Shown: piece by piece, positions 44,955-55,789 of the stretch
How positions within the stretch are numbered: the stretch's first letter is position 1
How the letters are laid out: the number at the start of each line of letters is the position of its first letter
From: G963717155 sp963717155
Lineage (GTDB): Bacteria; Actinomycetota; Thermoleophilia; Gaiellales; JALYLC01
NCBI GenBank assembly: GCA_963717155.1
Contig: OY970326.1
Location: forward strand, 1,054,001 to 1,118,000
Direction: 5' to 3'
DNA length: 64,000 bases
Notes under the pieces: generated by a model
The model's database searches: none
The model's input: the letters and a program-made list of their open reading frames with translations, nothing else
What the model was told of the DNA's origin: nothing
Program-made: the position numbers and the translations under genes

Positions 44955-47039
44955 ATGGCGTTCGCCCCCGACAAGATCCGAAACGTGGCGGTTGTCGGCC
45001 ACCGCGGTACGGGTAAGACGTCGCTGACCGAGGCGTTGCTCTTCCAGGCGGGCGAGATCACGCGCCTCGGGAGCGTCGCCGACGGCACCACCGTCTCGGA
45101 TCACGACGACGACGAGCGGCGCCGCGGCCTCTCGATCTCGGCGGCCCTCATCCACGCGGAGTGGAACGGGCGCAAGCTGAACCTGATCGACACGCCAGGC
45201 GACCCGAGCTTTCAGGCCGAGGCCCTCGGCTCGCTGCGCGTGGTGGAGGGTGCGCTGTTCGTGATCTCCGGCGTGCTCGGGACAGAGGTCTCGACGGTAC
45301 GCCTGTGGAAGCGCTGCGAGGAGCTCGGCATCGCACGTGTCGCGTTCGTGAACATGCTCGACCGCGAGCGCGCCGACTTCGCCGCCGCGCTCGAGTCGCT
45401 GCAGACGCAGCTCTCGAAGAACCTCGTGGCGATCAGCCTTCCGATCGGCGAGGAGCACGGCTTCACGGGCGTCGTCGACCTGCTGCACATGGTGGCGTAC
45501 GAGGACGCAGCCGATGGCAGTCGCGAGGGCGATCCGGTCGCGATTCCCGAGGCCCTCCAGGCGCAGGCCGAGGAGTGGCGGGAGCGGCTCATGGACCACG
45601 TGGCCGAGGCCTCCGACGACCTGATGGAGCGCTATCTCGAAGGCCAGCCGATCTCGGACGAGGAGCTCGTCGACGCGTTCAAGGATCTCGTCGTCCGGGG
45701 CGAGCTGTTCCCCGTCGCCTGCGGCGCGGCCTCGCGCAACGTCGGGACGCGCGCGTTGCTCGACCTGATCGTCGACGGGCTTCCGTCGCCGGCGCGCGCC
45801 GAGCGGATCCACGCCCACGATCGCTCGGGCGACGACGTCGTCCTCGAGCTCGAGGGATCCGGCGTCGCCGCGTACTGCTTCAAGACGATCGCGGACCCGC
45901 ATGTCGGCAAGCTCAGCCTGCTGCGCGTGTTCGCGGGGCGCATCGGCCCCGACACGCCACTCGTCAACGAGCGCACGCACCACAAGGAGCGCGTCGGGCA
46001 GATCCTCTCGTTCCAGGGACGCGAGCACCGGCAGGTGCCCGACCTGGGGCCGGGCGACATCGGTGCAGTGCCGAAGCTGAAGGACGTGCTCACGGGCGAC
46101 GTGCTGGCCGACACCGATCGTGACCTCGCGATCGATCCCGTGCCGCTGCCCGCGCCGGTCGTCTCGGTCGCCGTCGAGCCGAAGGCGAAGGGCGACGAGG
46201 AGAAGATGGGTCAGGCGTTCCGGCGCCTCGCCGAGGAGGATCCCACCCTGCGCCTGTCCCGCGACGAGCGAACCAGCGAGCTCATCGTCTCGGGCCTGTC
46301 GCAGATGCACATCGAGGTGACCGTCGAGCGGTTGAAGCGCCGATTCGGGGTCGAGGTCGTCACGCACCCGCCGCAGGTCCCGTATCTCGAGGCGATCCGG
46401 CGCAAGTCCCGCGCGCAGGGCCGCTACAAGAAGCAGACGGGTGGCCGGGGTCAGTTCGGCGACTGCCACATCGAGCTCGAGCCGCTCCCGGGACACGAGG
46501 GCTACGAGTTCATCGACAAGATCGTCGGCGGTGTCATCCCGCAGAGCTACCGACCGGCCGTCGACCGGGGCGTCCAGGAGACGATGTCGACCGGCGAGAT
46601 CGCCGGATACCCCGTCGTCGGCGTGCGTGTCACGCTCGTCGACGGCAGCTACCACGCCGTCGACAGCTCGGAGATGGCGTTCAGGATCGCCGGCTCGATG
46701 GCGTTCAAGAAGGCCTATGCCGAGGCGGATCCCGTGCTGCTCGAGCCCGTGATGGCCGTCGAGGTGACCGTGCCCGAGGCGAACGTCGGAGACGTGCTGG
46801 GCGACCTGAACTCGCGCCGCGGGCGGCCGCTCGGCATGGAACCCGCCGGATCGACCACGGTGATCCGGGCCGAGGTGCCGATGGCGGAGATGCTCGGGTA
46901 CGCGCCAGATCTCACCTCGATGACCGGCGGGCGCGGCGACTACGCGATGTCGCTCGCGCGCTACGAGGAGGTCCCGGCGCACGTCGCCCAGAAGCTCCAG
47001 TCCGAGGCACAGCTCGAGAAGGAGCCCGTCAGGACCTGA
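44955..47039 (+). CDS. EF-G-like GTPase (FusA2/EF-G2 family)
   Basis: 694-aa translational GTPase paralogue with all five EF-G domains. The P-loop is GHRGTGKTS (residues 15-23). Switch II reads DTPGD (79-83) where true EF-G has DTPGH, and the guanine motif NKxD reads NMLD (133-136). The domain IV-V block, GGRGQFGDCHIELEPLP to MTGGRGDYAMSLARYEEVP, is conserved. The changed catalytic His fits the FusA2 group, which does not replace EF-G in translocation. GAGGAGG lies 6-7 nt before the ATG. Role unknown, perhaps ribosome maintenance or stress. Confidence 0.9.
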   Translation: MAFAPDKIRNVAVVGHRGTGKTSLTEALLFQAGEITRLGSVADGTTVSDHDDDERRRGLSISAALIHAEWNGRKLNLIDTPGDPSFQAEALGSLRVVEGALFVISGVLGTEVSTVRLWKRCEELGIARVAFVNMLDRERADFAAALESLQTQLSKNLVAISLPIGEEHGFTGVVDLLHMVAYEDAADGSREGDPVAIPEALQAQAEEWRERLMDHVAEASDDLMERYLEGQPISDEELVDAFKDLVVRGELFPVACGAASRNVGTRALLDLIVDGLPSPARAERIHAHDRSGDDVVLELEGSGVAAYCFKTIADPHVGKLSLLRVFAGRIGPDTPLVNERTHHKERVGQILSFQGREHRQVPDLGPGDIGAVPKLKDVLTGDVLADTDRDLAIDPVPLPAPVVSVAVEPKAKGDEEKMGQAFRRLAEEDPTLRLSRDERTSELIVSGLSQMHIEVTVERLKRRFGVEVVTHPPQVPYLEAIRRKSRAQGRYKKQTGGRGQFGDCHIELEPLPGHEGYEFIDKIVGGVIPQSYRPAVDRGVQETMSTGEIAGYPVVGVRVTLVDGSYHAVDSSEMAFRIAGSMAFKKAYAEADPVLLEPVMAVEVTVPEANVGDVLGDLNSRRGRPLGMEPAGSTTVIRAEVPMAEMLGYAPDLTSMTGGRGDYAMSLARYEEVPAHVAQKLQSEAQLEKEPVRT

Positions 47040-47068
47040 CGCCCGTGCGAGGAGCCGGTGGAGTCACC

Positions 47069-48290
47069 TCACTGGTACTGGCGCTCGAGGTCGAGCACCA
47101 GGGCAGACATCCCGAAGTGCCTGGCCCCCTGCGGCGTCCCGTCGATCGGGTCGTAGTACTCGCGCAGCCCCCGCCCGGCGACGAGACGCGTCGCCTGGCG
47201 GGCGAGCTGCCGCGCGAGGTCGTCGAAGCCGTGCTGGCGGAGACCGCGATGCAGCAGCCAGGTCGCCGCGAGCCACGTCTCGCCGCGCCAGTAGCGCGGA
47301 ACCGGCCCTGTCCGGCGCCGGAACGCCGGCTCGCTCATCGCGGTCGACGGCACCGGCCAGGGAAGGGCGTACTCGCCGCGGTCGGCAAGGTGCCCCGCGA
47401 GCCGCGCCGCCATCTCGCGCGGCAGGCTCGGTAGGGCGAGCGGCGCGAGGCTCGCCCAGGTCGAGACCCGCTGCGGCGCGCCGGACGGGTACGCGAGGTC
47501 GAAGAACAGGCCGCGCTTCTCATCCCACGCGCGCTCGTACAACGCCGCCTCGGTCCGCTCGGCGGTCCGTCGATGCGACTCGTCGCCGGACAGTCGCGCG
47601 AGCGAGCGCAACGAGACCGCGTGTGCGACCGAGGTCAGCACCTCCTGCACGCAGAACCCGCCGCGCCGCAGGACCTCGTCGAGCCGGAACCCCGCCCGAC
47701 GCAGCTCGTGGACTGTGCCAGATGAACCCGGGAAGTCCCGCTGCGCGCCAGCCCATGAGGGCGTCGAACTTCGGTGAGGCATCGAGCCCCGACTCGTCCG
47801 GGGAGATGAGCGCCACGAGCCCGGAGCCGTCCGGGTCGCGCTCGCGGCCGAGCCACCCGTGCAGGGCGGCGAGTGCCTCGACCGCCTCGCCGGCGAACGA
47901 GGGATCGTCCTGCGACGACGCCGCAACGAGTTCCCACGCGAGCGCGACGAACGGTGGCTGGATGGTGTGGGTCGTCCGGTCGGAGGGGTGCGCCAGCGAG
48001 TAGAAGGACACTCGTGACAGACGCACGGGTCGGTGCCAGAAGATGGTGTGGGGAAGGAAGCCGTCCGGCTCCTGGGCGCGCAGGAGCGTGCGCAGCTCGT
48101 CGCGCGCCGCCGCGGGGTCGAGGTTGCGAAGCGCGATCGCGTGCCAGCACGAGTCCCACAGGAACTGGGCCGGGAACTTCGACGCGTCGGGACAGTGAAA
48201 GCGGTAGTCGATCCCGTCGTGAGTGCGCCCGACCACCTGGTTTCGCGCGAACGCGATGCGCGCGGCGCGCTCGACGGGACGACCGGACAC
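47069..48290 (-). CDS. Six-hairpin glycosidase (trehalase/MGH1-like, GH63-type), one frameshift
   Basis: About 406 aa. (Alpha/alpha)6-barrel hydrolase related to mannosylglycerate hydrolase and bacterial GH63 enzymes. FLWDSCWHAIAL (about residues 44-55) and PDGFLPH form one side of the pocket; YWRGETWLAATWLLHRG near the C-terminus is the second conserved block. A 1-nt shift near 47710, after PGFIWHS, splits the gene. GTG start at 48290, with TACGCT 8 nt upstream. It is likely cytoplasmic since no signal peptide is seen. The natural substrate could be mannosylglycerate, glucosylglycerate or another compatible-solute glycoside. Confidence 0.78.
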
Positions 48291-48331
48291 GATTGTGCAG
48301 CGTAGGGGCTGGCGCTCGAGCGAGAGCGCGC

Positions 48332-48337
48332 TAACCT
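48332..48337 (+). promoter_or_regulatory. -10 element (TAACCT) for a leaderless gene
   Basis: TAACCT ends 6 nt before the GTG at 48344. GGAAGG abuts the GTG directly, too close to act as a ribosome site. Confidence 0.45.
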
Positions 48338-48343
48338 GGAAGG

Positions 48344-48949
48344 GTGCAGGTCTCCCGCAACGACACGGTGCTCGAGTGCCCCCTTTGCGGCCGGACGCTG
48401 CTGCTCGGCGAACGGGTCGCTCGGTACCGCGCCGGCCCCAGGACGATGCTGGTCTGCGAGCTCTGCGTCGACGACGCCGACGGCCGCGGCTGGCTCCGCG
48501 AGGGCGCGCCGGTGCCGCCTCCCGTGGCGGTGCCGCTTGCGCGAGGGTCAGGTCGTCTCTCGCGTCTCCTGGGTCATCGGCGCCCCGCCGGGCAGCCCGA
48601 CGAGCCGCCCGAGGCCGACGACATCGCGAGCGCCGACGAGAGCGGGCTCGGGCAGGCAGCGCGCGAGGGCGTGTCCGCGTTCAACCGCAGCCCGTACCGT
48701 CGCGCGGTGGCCGGCATCTCGAAGAGCCTCGGCGACCCGCTCGTGTCGGTGGTGCCCCTCGCCGGCACCCGGCCCGACGTGGTCGTGACCGTCGCGTGGG
48801 ACATCTCCTGGTACCAGTACCGCGTCGACGTGTCGGCCGGGGGCACGGTGCGCCTCGAGAGCCGGGGCGACGATCCCGACGACCTGTCGCACCGCTGGCG
48901 CGTGTGGAATGCCCACGCGACGAGCGACGGTCGCGTGTCCCTTGCGTAA
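48344..48949 (+). CDS. Uncharacterised protein with an N-terminal CxxC pair
   Basis: 201 aa, not recognised. The N-terminus has CPLC (residues 12-15) and CELC (about 38-41), likely a small zinc ribbon. A variable acidic and proline-rich linker (about 55-105) follows, and then a conserved-looking C-terminal domain with FNRSPYRRAVAGISKSLGDP and WDISWYQYRVDV. No signal peptide or membrane segment. It is followed 27 nt later by a short ferritin-like gene, so the two may be co-transcribed. No function is proposed. Confidence 0.7.
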   Translation: MQVSRNDTVLECPLCGRTLLLGERVARYRAGPRTMLVCELCVDDADGRGWLREGAPVPPPVAVPLARGSGRLSRLLGHRRPAGQPDEPPEADDIASADESGLGQAAREGVSAFNRSPYRRAVAGISKSLGDPLVSVVPLAGTRPDVVVTVAWDISWYQYRVDVSAGGTVRLESRGDDPDDLSHRWRVWNAHATSDGRVSLA

Positions 48950-48976
48950 CGGATCCAACGGATCGAGGAGATCGAC

Positions 48977-49204
48977 GTGCGTCTGACGGAGCTTGCCGCC
49001 GACCTCGAGGCGCTGCGGGCCGACCTCGCCGAGGAGCTCGTCGCGATCAACCGCTACGAGGCCCAGACGCTCGTGCTGAACGATGCCGAGGTGCGCGACA
49101 CGGTTGCGCACCTTCTCGACGAGAAGAAGCAGCACGTGGCGTTGCTGTTCGCGCAGCTGCGCCGGCTCGATCCGAAGCAGGCCGAGAAGCTCGCGCGTCC
49201 CTGA
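48977..49204 (+). CDS. Short ferritin-like protein related to encapsulated ferritins
   Basis: 75 aa. The two-helix pattern EELVAINRYEAQ and LDEKKQHVALLFAQLRRLDP matches encapsulated ferritin (EncFtn), which forms its iron site between two half-ferritin chains. Aligned to EncFtn, Glu20 and His53 keep two iron ligands, but the second ligand Glu is Lys50 and the Trp before Tyr27 is Arg26. There is no C-terminal encapsulin-targeting tail, unlike the cargo gene at 57859. It may be an iron-binding relative with different chemistry or a non-catalytic half. GTG start with GGAG 7-8 nt upstream. Confidence 0.7.
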   Translation: MRLTELAADLEALRADLAEELVAINRYEAQTLVLNDAEVRDTVAHLLDEKKQHVALLFAQLRRLDPKQAEKLARP

Positions 49205-49249
49205 CCGAGCGTTCGGCGCGGTGGCTCTCTGGTAGCGTTAGGAGCGACT

Positions 49250-49323
49250 GCGGATGTAGCTCAGTTGGCTAGAGCGTCGCCTTGCCATGGCGAAGGTCGA
49301 GGGTTCGAGTCCCTTCATCCGCT
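49250..49323 (+). tRNA. tRNA-Gly (anticodon GCC)
   Basis: 74-nt cloverleaf: acceptor GCGGATG pairs with CATCCGC, the anticodon loop is TTGCCAT (GCC, glycine), and the T-loop GGTTCGAGTCC is standard. The discriminator is T. CCA is not encoded and must be added afterwards. It ends 69 nt before the NlpC/P60 gene. Confidence 0.95.
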
Positions 49324-49392
49324 CTCGTACGGGTTTCTCGGCTGTCGATCGCGGCTACCAGGGATGGCGCCGATCGCGGCGAACAGCAAGGA

Positions 49393-50463
49393 GTGCGCAT
49401 CCGCGTTGTCCTTGGCGTGCTCCTGGCCGTGCCTCTCCTCGGCGTGGTCCCGGCGCAGGCGTCGACGATCGCTGCGCAGCGCCGCGAGGCGCGCGCCGTA
49501 CAGGCTCGTCTCGACGCGTCACGTAATGCGCTCGAACCGGTGATCCAGCGCTACGACCTCGCCCGGCTGCGACTGTCCGACTCCGAGACGCGGCTCTTCC
49601 TGGCGACCCAGGAGATGAACTCCGCGCGCCACAACCTGACCGCCGCGCGGATCGATCTCGCGCACGCGCTGCGCTCCCAGTACGAGCAGCCGCAGCCCGA
49701 TGCCGCCGCGATCCTGCTGGGCGCGAAATCGCTCTCGGCCGCCCTCGACGAGATCGCGCTGTACAAGCGCACGCGCGGCTACTACGCGCGCACCGTGGCG
49801 GCCATCCATACGTGGAAGATCACGATCACCGCGCAGCACCGCATCGTCCTCGCCCAGACGACCCGCCGTCGTGTGGCGTTCACGCAGTTGCAGACCACGA
49901 AGGGCGAGATCGATCGCACCATCGCACGCAACCGGCGCCTGCTGCGCAGCCTCCGGAGCTCGATCCGCCGGCAGCTCGCCGCGCAGCGCCGCGCGCAACG
50001 GCTCGCCGACGCGGCAGCGGCCCGGCGCGCACGCGCCGCACTCGCGGCGTACGGCGTGCACTTCTCGCTCTCGTCGCTCGACGGCCTCAACGGCTCGGGC
50101 TCCAGCGTGGGGATCCGTGCGGCGGAGACCGCGCTGAGCTATCTCGGGACGCCCTACCACTGGGGAGCGGAGGGCCCGGGCGGCTTCGATTGCTCGGGTC
50201 TCATGCAGTGGGCGTATGCGAAGCAGGGCGTGCACATCCCTCGCGTCACCTCGCAGCAGATCCAGGCGGGCACCTACGTGCCGCGCGACCGCCTCGCGCC
50301 CGGCGATCTGGTGTTCTTCGACGACGGGCATCACGTCGGCATGTACCTCGGCCACGGCGCGTTCGTGCAGGCGCCGCATACCGGCGACGTCGTCAAGGTC
50401 TCGTCGCTCGCCTCGGGCTACTACTCGTCGGAGTACTTCGCCGGCATCCGCGTGTACTCATGA
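49393..50463 (+). CDS. Secreted NlpC/P60 peptidoglycan endopeptidase with coiled-coil N-terminus
   Basis: 356 aa. The signal peptide is VRIRVVLGVLLAVPLLGVVP with cleavage near AQAS. A long Ala/Arg/Gln-rich helical region (about residues 25-215) is likely a coiled coil that holds the enzyme inactive, as in RipA-type proteins. The C-terminal NlpC/P60 domain has the catalytic Cys in GGFDCSGLMQWAY, His in GHHVGMYLGH and a third polar His in QAPHTG. It cuts peptide bonds in cell-wall stems. Longer frames run into tRNA-Gly, so GTG 49393 is taken. It overlaps the converging radical SAM gene by 43 nt. Confidence 0.88.
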   Translation: MRIRVVLGVLLAVPLLGVVPAQASTIAAQRREARAVQARLDASRNALEPVIQRYDLARLRLSDSETRLFLATQEMNSARHNLTAARIDLAHALRSQYEQPQPDAAAILLGAKSLSAALDEIALYKRTRGYYARTVAAIHTWKITITAQHRIVLAQTTRRRVAFTQLQTTKGEIDRTIARNRRLLRSLRSSIRRQLAAQRRAQRLADAAAARRARAALAAYGVHFSLSSLDGLNGSGSSVGIRAAETALSYLGTPYHWGAEGPGGFDCSGLMQWAYAKQGVHIPRVTSQQIQAGTYVPRDRLAPGDLVFFDDGHHVGMYLGHGAFVQAPHTGDVVKVSSLASGYYSSEYFAGIRVYS

Positions 50464-51401
50464 GCTCCCGATCCTCGCGTGAGGTCGGCGATGCGCCCGG
50501 CGTGCGCGCGCCTGAACTCCTGCGGCGCGTAGCCCGAGGGGGAGGCGTACAGCGCGTCGTAAGCGGCAACGAGCTCGGGGCGCTCGCGTTGCAGCCATGG
50601 CAGGAACAGCTCGCGCACGCCGGGTCGCAAGTGCAGGAGGACGGACGAGATCGACACGGCCCCGGCGGAGAGACAGGCGCCGACGACCGCCTCGAGCTGC
50701 TCGGGGGCATCGGAGATGCCTGGCAGCACGGGCGCGACGAGCACGCCGCACTCGATGCCGGCCTCGTTGAGTCGCCGGACCGTCTCGACGCGCTGGAGGG
50801 GCGGAGGGGTACCGGGCTCGGTCGTGCGCCACGCCTGCTCGTCGAGCGTCCCGATCGACAGGTTGACCCGCACCGATGTCCGCCGCGACGCCTCTGCGAG
50901 CACGTCGATGTCACGCAGGATCATCGTCGACTTGGTCAGGATCGAGAACGAGTTCCTCGCCTCGGACAGCGCCGAGATCAACCCGCGGGTCAGCCGGTAG
51001 CGCCCCTCGGCGGGCTGGTACGGATCCGTGTTCGTGCCCATGGCGATGTGGTCACCGCTCCAGCTCGCCGCTCGAAGCTCGGCCCGCAGTCGCTCGACCG
51101 CATTGACCTTGACGACGATCCGCCGCTCGAAGTCGATGCCGGGATCGAGATCGAGGAACGCGTGCGTCGGTCGCGCGAAGCAGTACACGCACGCGTGCGT
51201 GCATCCGCGGTAGGCGTTGATCGTGAACCGGAACGGCATCCGCGAGCTTGCGGGCACGCTGCTGATGATGCGGCGAGCACGCACGTGCAGGTACTCGACC
51301 GCGGGCAGGTCGCGCGCGCCGGAAGGAAGGCCGTCGTCGAAGAGCGGAGCCTGTGCCTCGTCGCCTGCGAGCGTCCAGCGAAGTGCGGTGGGCGGCGGCA
51401 T
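50421..51401 (-). CDS. Radical SAM protein, Rv2578c/SPL-like family
   Basis: 326-aa radical S-adenosylmethionine enzyme. The [4Fe-4S] motif is YRGCTHACVYCFARPTH (Cys-x3-Cys-x2-Cys), followed by MGTNTDPYQPAEGRYRLTRG and ILTKSTMILRD, hallmarks of the Rv2578c group, which is related to spore photoproduct lyase. A LexA-type box lies 14 nt before the ATG, so it is probably induced by DNA damage, fitting a repair or nucleic-acid role (inference). The 3' end overlaps the converging NlpC gene. Confidence 0.88.
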   Translation of the reverse strand: MPPPTALRWTLAGDEAQAPLFDDGLPSGARDLPAVEYLHVRARRIISSVPASSRMPFRFTINAYRGCTHACVYCFARPTHAFLDLDPGIDFERRIVVKVNAVERLRAELRAASWSGDHIAMGTNTDPYQPAEGRYRLTRGLISALSEARNSFSILTKSTMILRDIDVLAEASRRTSVRVNLSIGTLDEQAWRTTEPGTPPPLQRVETVRRLNEAGIECGVLVAPVLPGISDAPEQLEAVVGACLSAGAVSISSVLLHLRPGVRELFLPWLQRERPELVAAYDALYASPSGYAPQEFRRAHAGRIADLTRGSGAHEYTRMPAKYSDE

Positions 51402-51414
51402 GACGGCGATCCTA

Positions 51415-51432
51415 CACGAACATACGTTCGTG
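51415..51432. promoter_or_regulatory. LexA-type SOS box
   Basis: CACGAACATACGTTCGTG has 7-bp inverted arms and contains CGAAC-n4-GTTCG, the Gram-positive/actinobacterial LexA consensus. It lies 14 nt before the radical SAM start and 37 nt before the divergent GNAT start, where it would cover both promoters. Confidence 0.8.
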
Positions 51433-51455
51433 CGTCAACTCCGACCTGCGCCGTG

Positions 51456-51461
51456 TAGATT
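51456..51461 (+). promoter_or_regulatory. -10 element (TAGATT) for a leaderless GNAT gene
   Basis: TAGATT ends 7 nt before the ATG at 51469. The LexA-type box falls about where the -35 would be. Confidence 0.5.
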
Positions 51462-51468
51462 CGCATCG

Positions 51469-52215
51469 ATGGAGGACCTGGTGACGATGCTCGCGTGCAT
51501 GGCCGCGTTCCAGGGGCTGATCGGCCATGCTGCGCGCAGCGGACATGCATTCGAGTCGGATGGCGTCATCGCCGCAATCGTTCCGGGCCTCTCCGAGCTC
51601 GCGATCGCGAACGCGGCCGTGTACACCGATCCGACGCGCCTGGCCGCTGCCCTTCCACAGCTCGAGAGCGCCTACGAGGATGCAGGCGTCGGCCGCTCGA
51701 TGGTCTGGGTCCCGCCCGACGACGACGTCGCTCCGGCCGTGCTCCGCGAGGCCGGCTACGCGCTCGACTCGGAGGCGCCCGCGATGACGCTCGATCTCTC
51801 GCAGCTGCCGGCCGACGACGACCCGCTCGATGACTGGAGCGATGCGCCGGATCCCGACGAGGTCGCCGGGATCGTCGAGCGGAGCTACGGGCTTGCCGAC
51901 GGTGCCGTGAGCTCGGCGATCGACGGCTGGCTCGCCCGCGCGACGGCGTATGTCGCACGGCTCGACGGCCGGCCGGCTGCGTGCCTCACGCTGGTCCGCG
52001 AGGGCCCCGACGCCGGGGTCTTCATGGTGGGAACGGTCCCCGAGGCGAGAGGGCGTGGGCTCGCGCGCCGGCTCCTCCTGCGCGCGCTGCACGACGCACG
52101 CTCGGCGGGCTCGACGGTCTCCAGCCTGCAGTCGAGCCGGCTCGGCTATCCGGTCTACCGACGGCTCGGCTACGTCGAGCTCTGCCGGCTCGGCATGTGG
52201 GAGCGGAGCCGCTGA
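51469..52215 (+). CDS. GNAT family N-acetyltransferase (double-domain type)
   Basis: 248 aa. The C-terminal half is a clear GNAT domain: acetyl-CoA loop VPEARGRGLARRLLLRAL (about residues 190-207) and the ending QSSRLGYPVYRRLGYVE. The N-terminal half is a degenerate GNAT-like fold. Such proteins acetylate small amines or antibiotics; the target is unknown. The ATG at 51469 lies 7 nt after TAGATT. The shared SOS box suggests co-induction with the radical SAM gene. It is followed 4 nt later by a membrane protein gene. Confidence 0.83.
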   Translation: MEDLVTMLACMAAFQGLIGHAARSGHAFESDGVIAAIVPGLSELAIANAAVYTDPTRLAAALPQLESAYEDAGVGRSMVWVPPDDDVAPAVLREAGYALDSEAPAMTLDLSQLPADDDPLDDWSDAPDPDEVAGIVERSYGLADGAVSSAIDGWLARATAYVARLDGRPAACLTLVREGPDAGVFMVGTVPEARGRGLARRLLLRALHDARSAGSTVSSLQSSRLGYPVYRRLGYVELCRLGMWERSR

Positions 52216-52219
52216 CACC

Positions 52220-53060
52220 TTGCTGATCGGTGTCCTGTGCGCCCTCGGGGCCGCGACCATGTACGCCGCCGGCATCGCGCTGCAGTCGCTCGATGCCCGG
52301 CGCGCGCACTCGAGCGACGAGCTGCGCCCGTCGCTCCTGATCGGCCTCGTCCAACGACCCCGCTGGCTCGTGGGCGGGGTCGTGTCGCTGCTCGGCTGGC
52401 CGCTGCAGGCGCTGGCGCTTGCCAACGCGCCGCTTGCCGTGGTCCAGCCTGCGCTGGCGTTCAACCTCGTCGTGCTGCTCGTGATCGTTCACGTGATGAC
52501 GCCGGGCTCGGTCACGCGCGGCGAGGTGCTCGGTGCGATCGCGATCACCGCCGGGGTCGTGTGCCTCGCGCTCGCCGCGCCGACGCAGGGCGGTGACGAC
52601 GGCACGCGCACGATCGCCCTCGTCGTCGTGCTCGGGGTCGCCTCGGCGCTCCCGCTGATCCTGCGCCGTCAGATGCTTCGGGTCTCAGTGCTGCTCCCCG
52701 CCGCGGCGGGAATCGGCTTCACCCTGCTTGCGATCGCGACCCGCCTCGCCGAAGACGCGTTCGGCGACGATCGCTGGCTCGTGTGCGTCGTGTGGCTTGC
52801 GGTGACCGGAGGCGCGGCATACGCCGCAACCACGTGCGAGATGACCGCGTTGCGCACGCGCTCGCCGACGTTCGTCGTGCCGATGACGGTATCGGTCGAG
52901 TCCGTGCTGCCGATCATCGTCGCGCCGATCGCGCTGTCGGAGCACCTACCGACGTCGACGGGCGCGCGACTGACCCTGGCGGTCGGTATCGCGCTGATCC
53001 TGGCCGGGGTCTTCGTGCTCGGTCGCGACCCGGCACTGGCCGAGCTGCACGTCGAGCCGG

Positions 53061-53068
<8 letters not shown>
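52220..53068 (+). CDS. DMT/EamA-like membrane transporter
   Basis: 282 aa with nine or ten hydrophobic segments. It begins LLIGVLCALGAATMYAAGIA and holds LVGGVVSLLGWPLQALALAN, a layout typical of EamA-like multidrug or metabolite transporters of actinobacteria. TVSVESVLPIIVAPIALSEH near the end is the second-repeat motif. The TTG at 52220 is the only sensible start after the GNAT stop. The end overlaps the converging pgi gene by 8 nt. Substrate unknown. Confidence 0.78.
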
Positions 53069-54694
<1,626 letters not shown>

Positions 54695-54698
<4 letters not shown>

Positions 54699-55708
54699 GC
54701 GGGCTTCTCCAGATGGCCTCCGAACGCGAAGCGCATGGCAGAGAGCGTGCGGTTTGCGAACTCACCCTCCCCGCGCGAGCTGAAGCGCGAGAACAGTGCG
54801 GTTGCGAGCACGGGGATCGGCGTCCCGGTCTCGTTCGCCGCCTCGAGCGTCCAGCGTCCCTCGCCCGAGTCGGAGACCCGCCCCGAGAACTTCTCGAGCG
54901 TCGGCTCCTCGTGGAGCGCCTGCGCGGTGAGATCGAGGAGCCAGGAGGCGACGACGCTCCCCCGGCGCCAGACCTCGGTGATCTCGGGGAGATCGAGCCT
55001 GTACTGGTAGCGCTCGGGATGGCGGAGCGGTGCCGTCTCGGCGTCGACGGCGTGGTCGGCGAGTCCGGCGTCGGCGTGCTTCAGCACGTTCAGGCCCTCG
55101 GCGTAGGCGGCCATGATCCCGTACTCGATGCCGTTGTGCACCATCTTCACGAAGTGGCCGGCACCGGCCGGACCGCAGTGCAGGTAGCCGCGCTCGGACG
55201 CGCTCGGCTGACCCTTCCGGCCCGGCGTGCGCGGGGCGGCGTCAACGCCCGGCGCGAGCGAGGCGAAGATCGGGTCGAGGCGCTTCACGGGCTCGTCGGG
55301 TCCCCCGATCATGAGGCAGTACCCGCGCTCGAGACCGAAGACGCCGCCCGACGTGCCGACGTCGACGTAGTTCAGGCCCTTGGCGCTGAGCTCGGCGGCG
55401 CGCCGCATGTCGTCGTGGTAGTACGAGTTCCCACCATCGATCACGGTGTCGCCGGGCGAGAGCAGTGGAACGAGGTCCTCGAGCGTCCTGTCGACGACGC
55501 CGGCCGGAACCATCAGCCAGATCGAGCGTGGCGTGGCCATCTTCTCGACGAGCTCGTTCAGGGATGCGGAGCCGATCGCTCCTTCCTTCTCGAGCTGTTC
55601 GACGGCCGAGAGCGTGCGGTTGTAGACGACGCACTCGTGGCCGGCGCCCATCAGGCGACGCACCATGTTGGCGCCCATGCGGCCTAGGCCGATCATGCCG
55701 AGCTGCAC
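54695..55708 (-). CDS. gnd: 6-phosphogluconate dehydrogenase, decarboxylating (short GntZ/YqeC type)
   Basis: 337-aa enzyme that turns 6-phosphogluconate into ribulose 5-phosphate and CO2. The nucleotide motif GMIGLGRMGANMVRRLMGAG opens the protein. DGGNSYYHDDMRRA, the substrate-binding DVGTSGGVFGLERG and the catalytic Lys region GHFVKMVHNGIEYG are intact. It is about 130 residues shorter than the E. coli type, as usual for the NAD-preferring group. The GTG at 55708 has AGGAG 8 nt upstream. Divergent from a glucokinase gene. Confidence 0.94.
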
Positions 55709-55789
55709 GAGTCGGCTCCTCTCGTGTCGTAAGACGGGACTCTGGCCGCGACCGTAGCGCACTGGGCCGCGTCCCGCACGACCGCGGGC

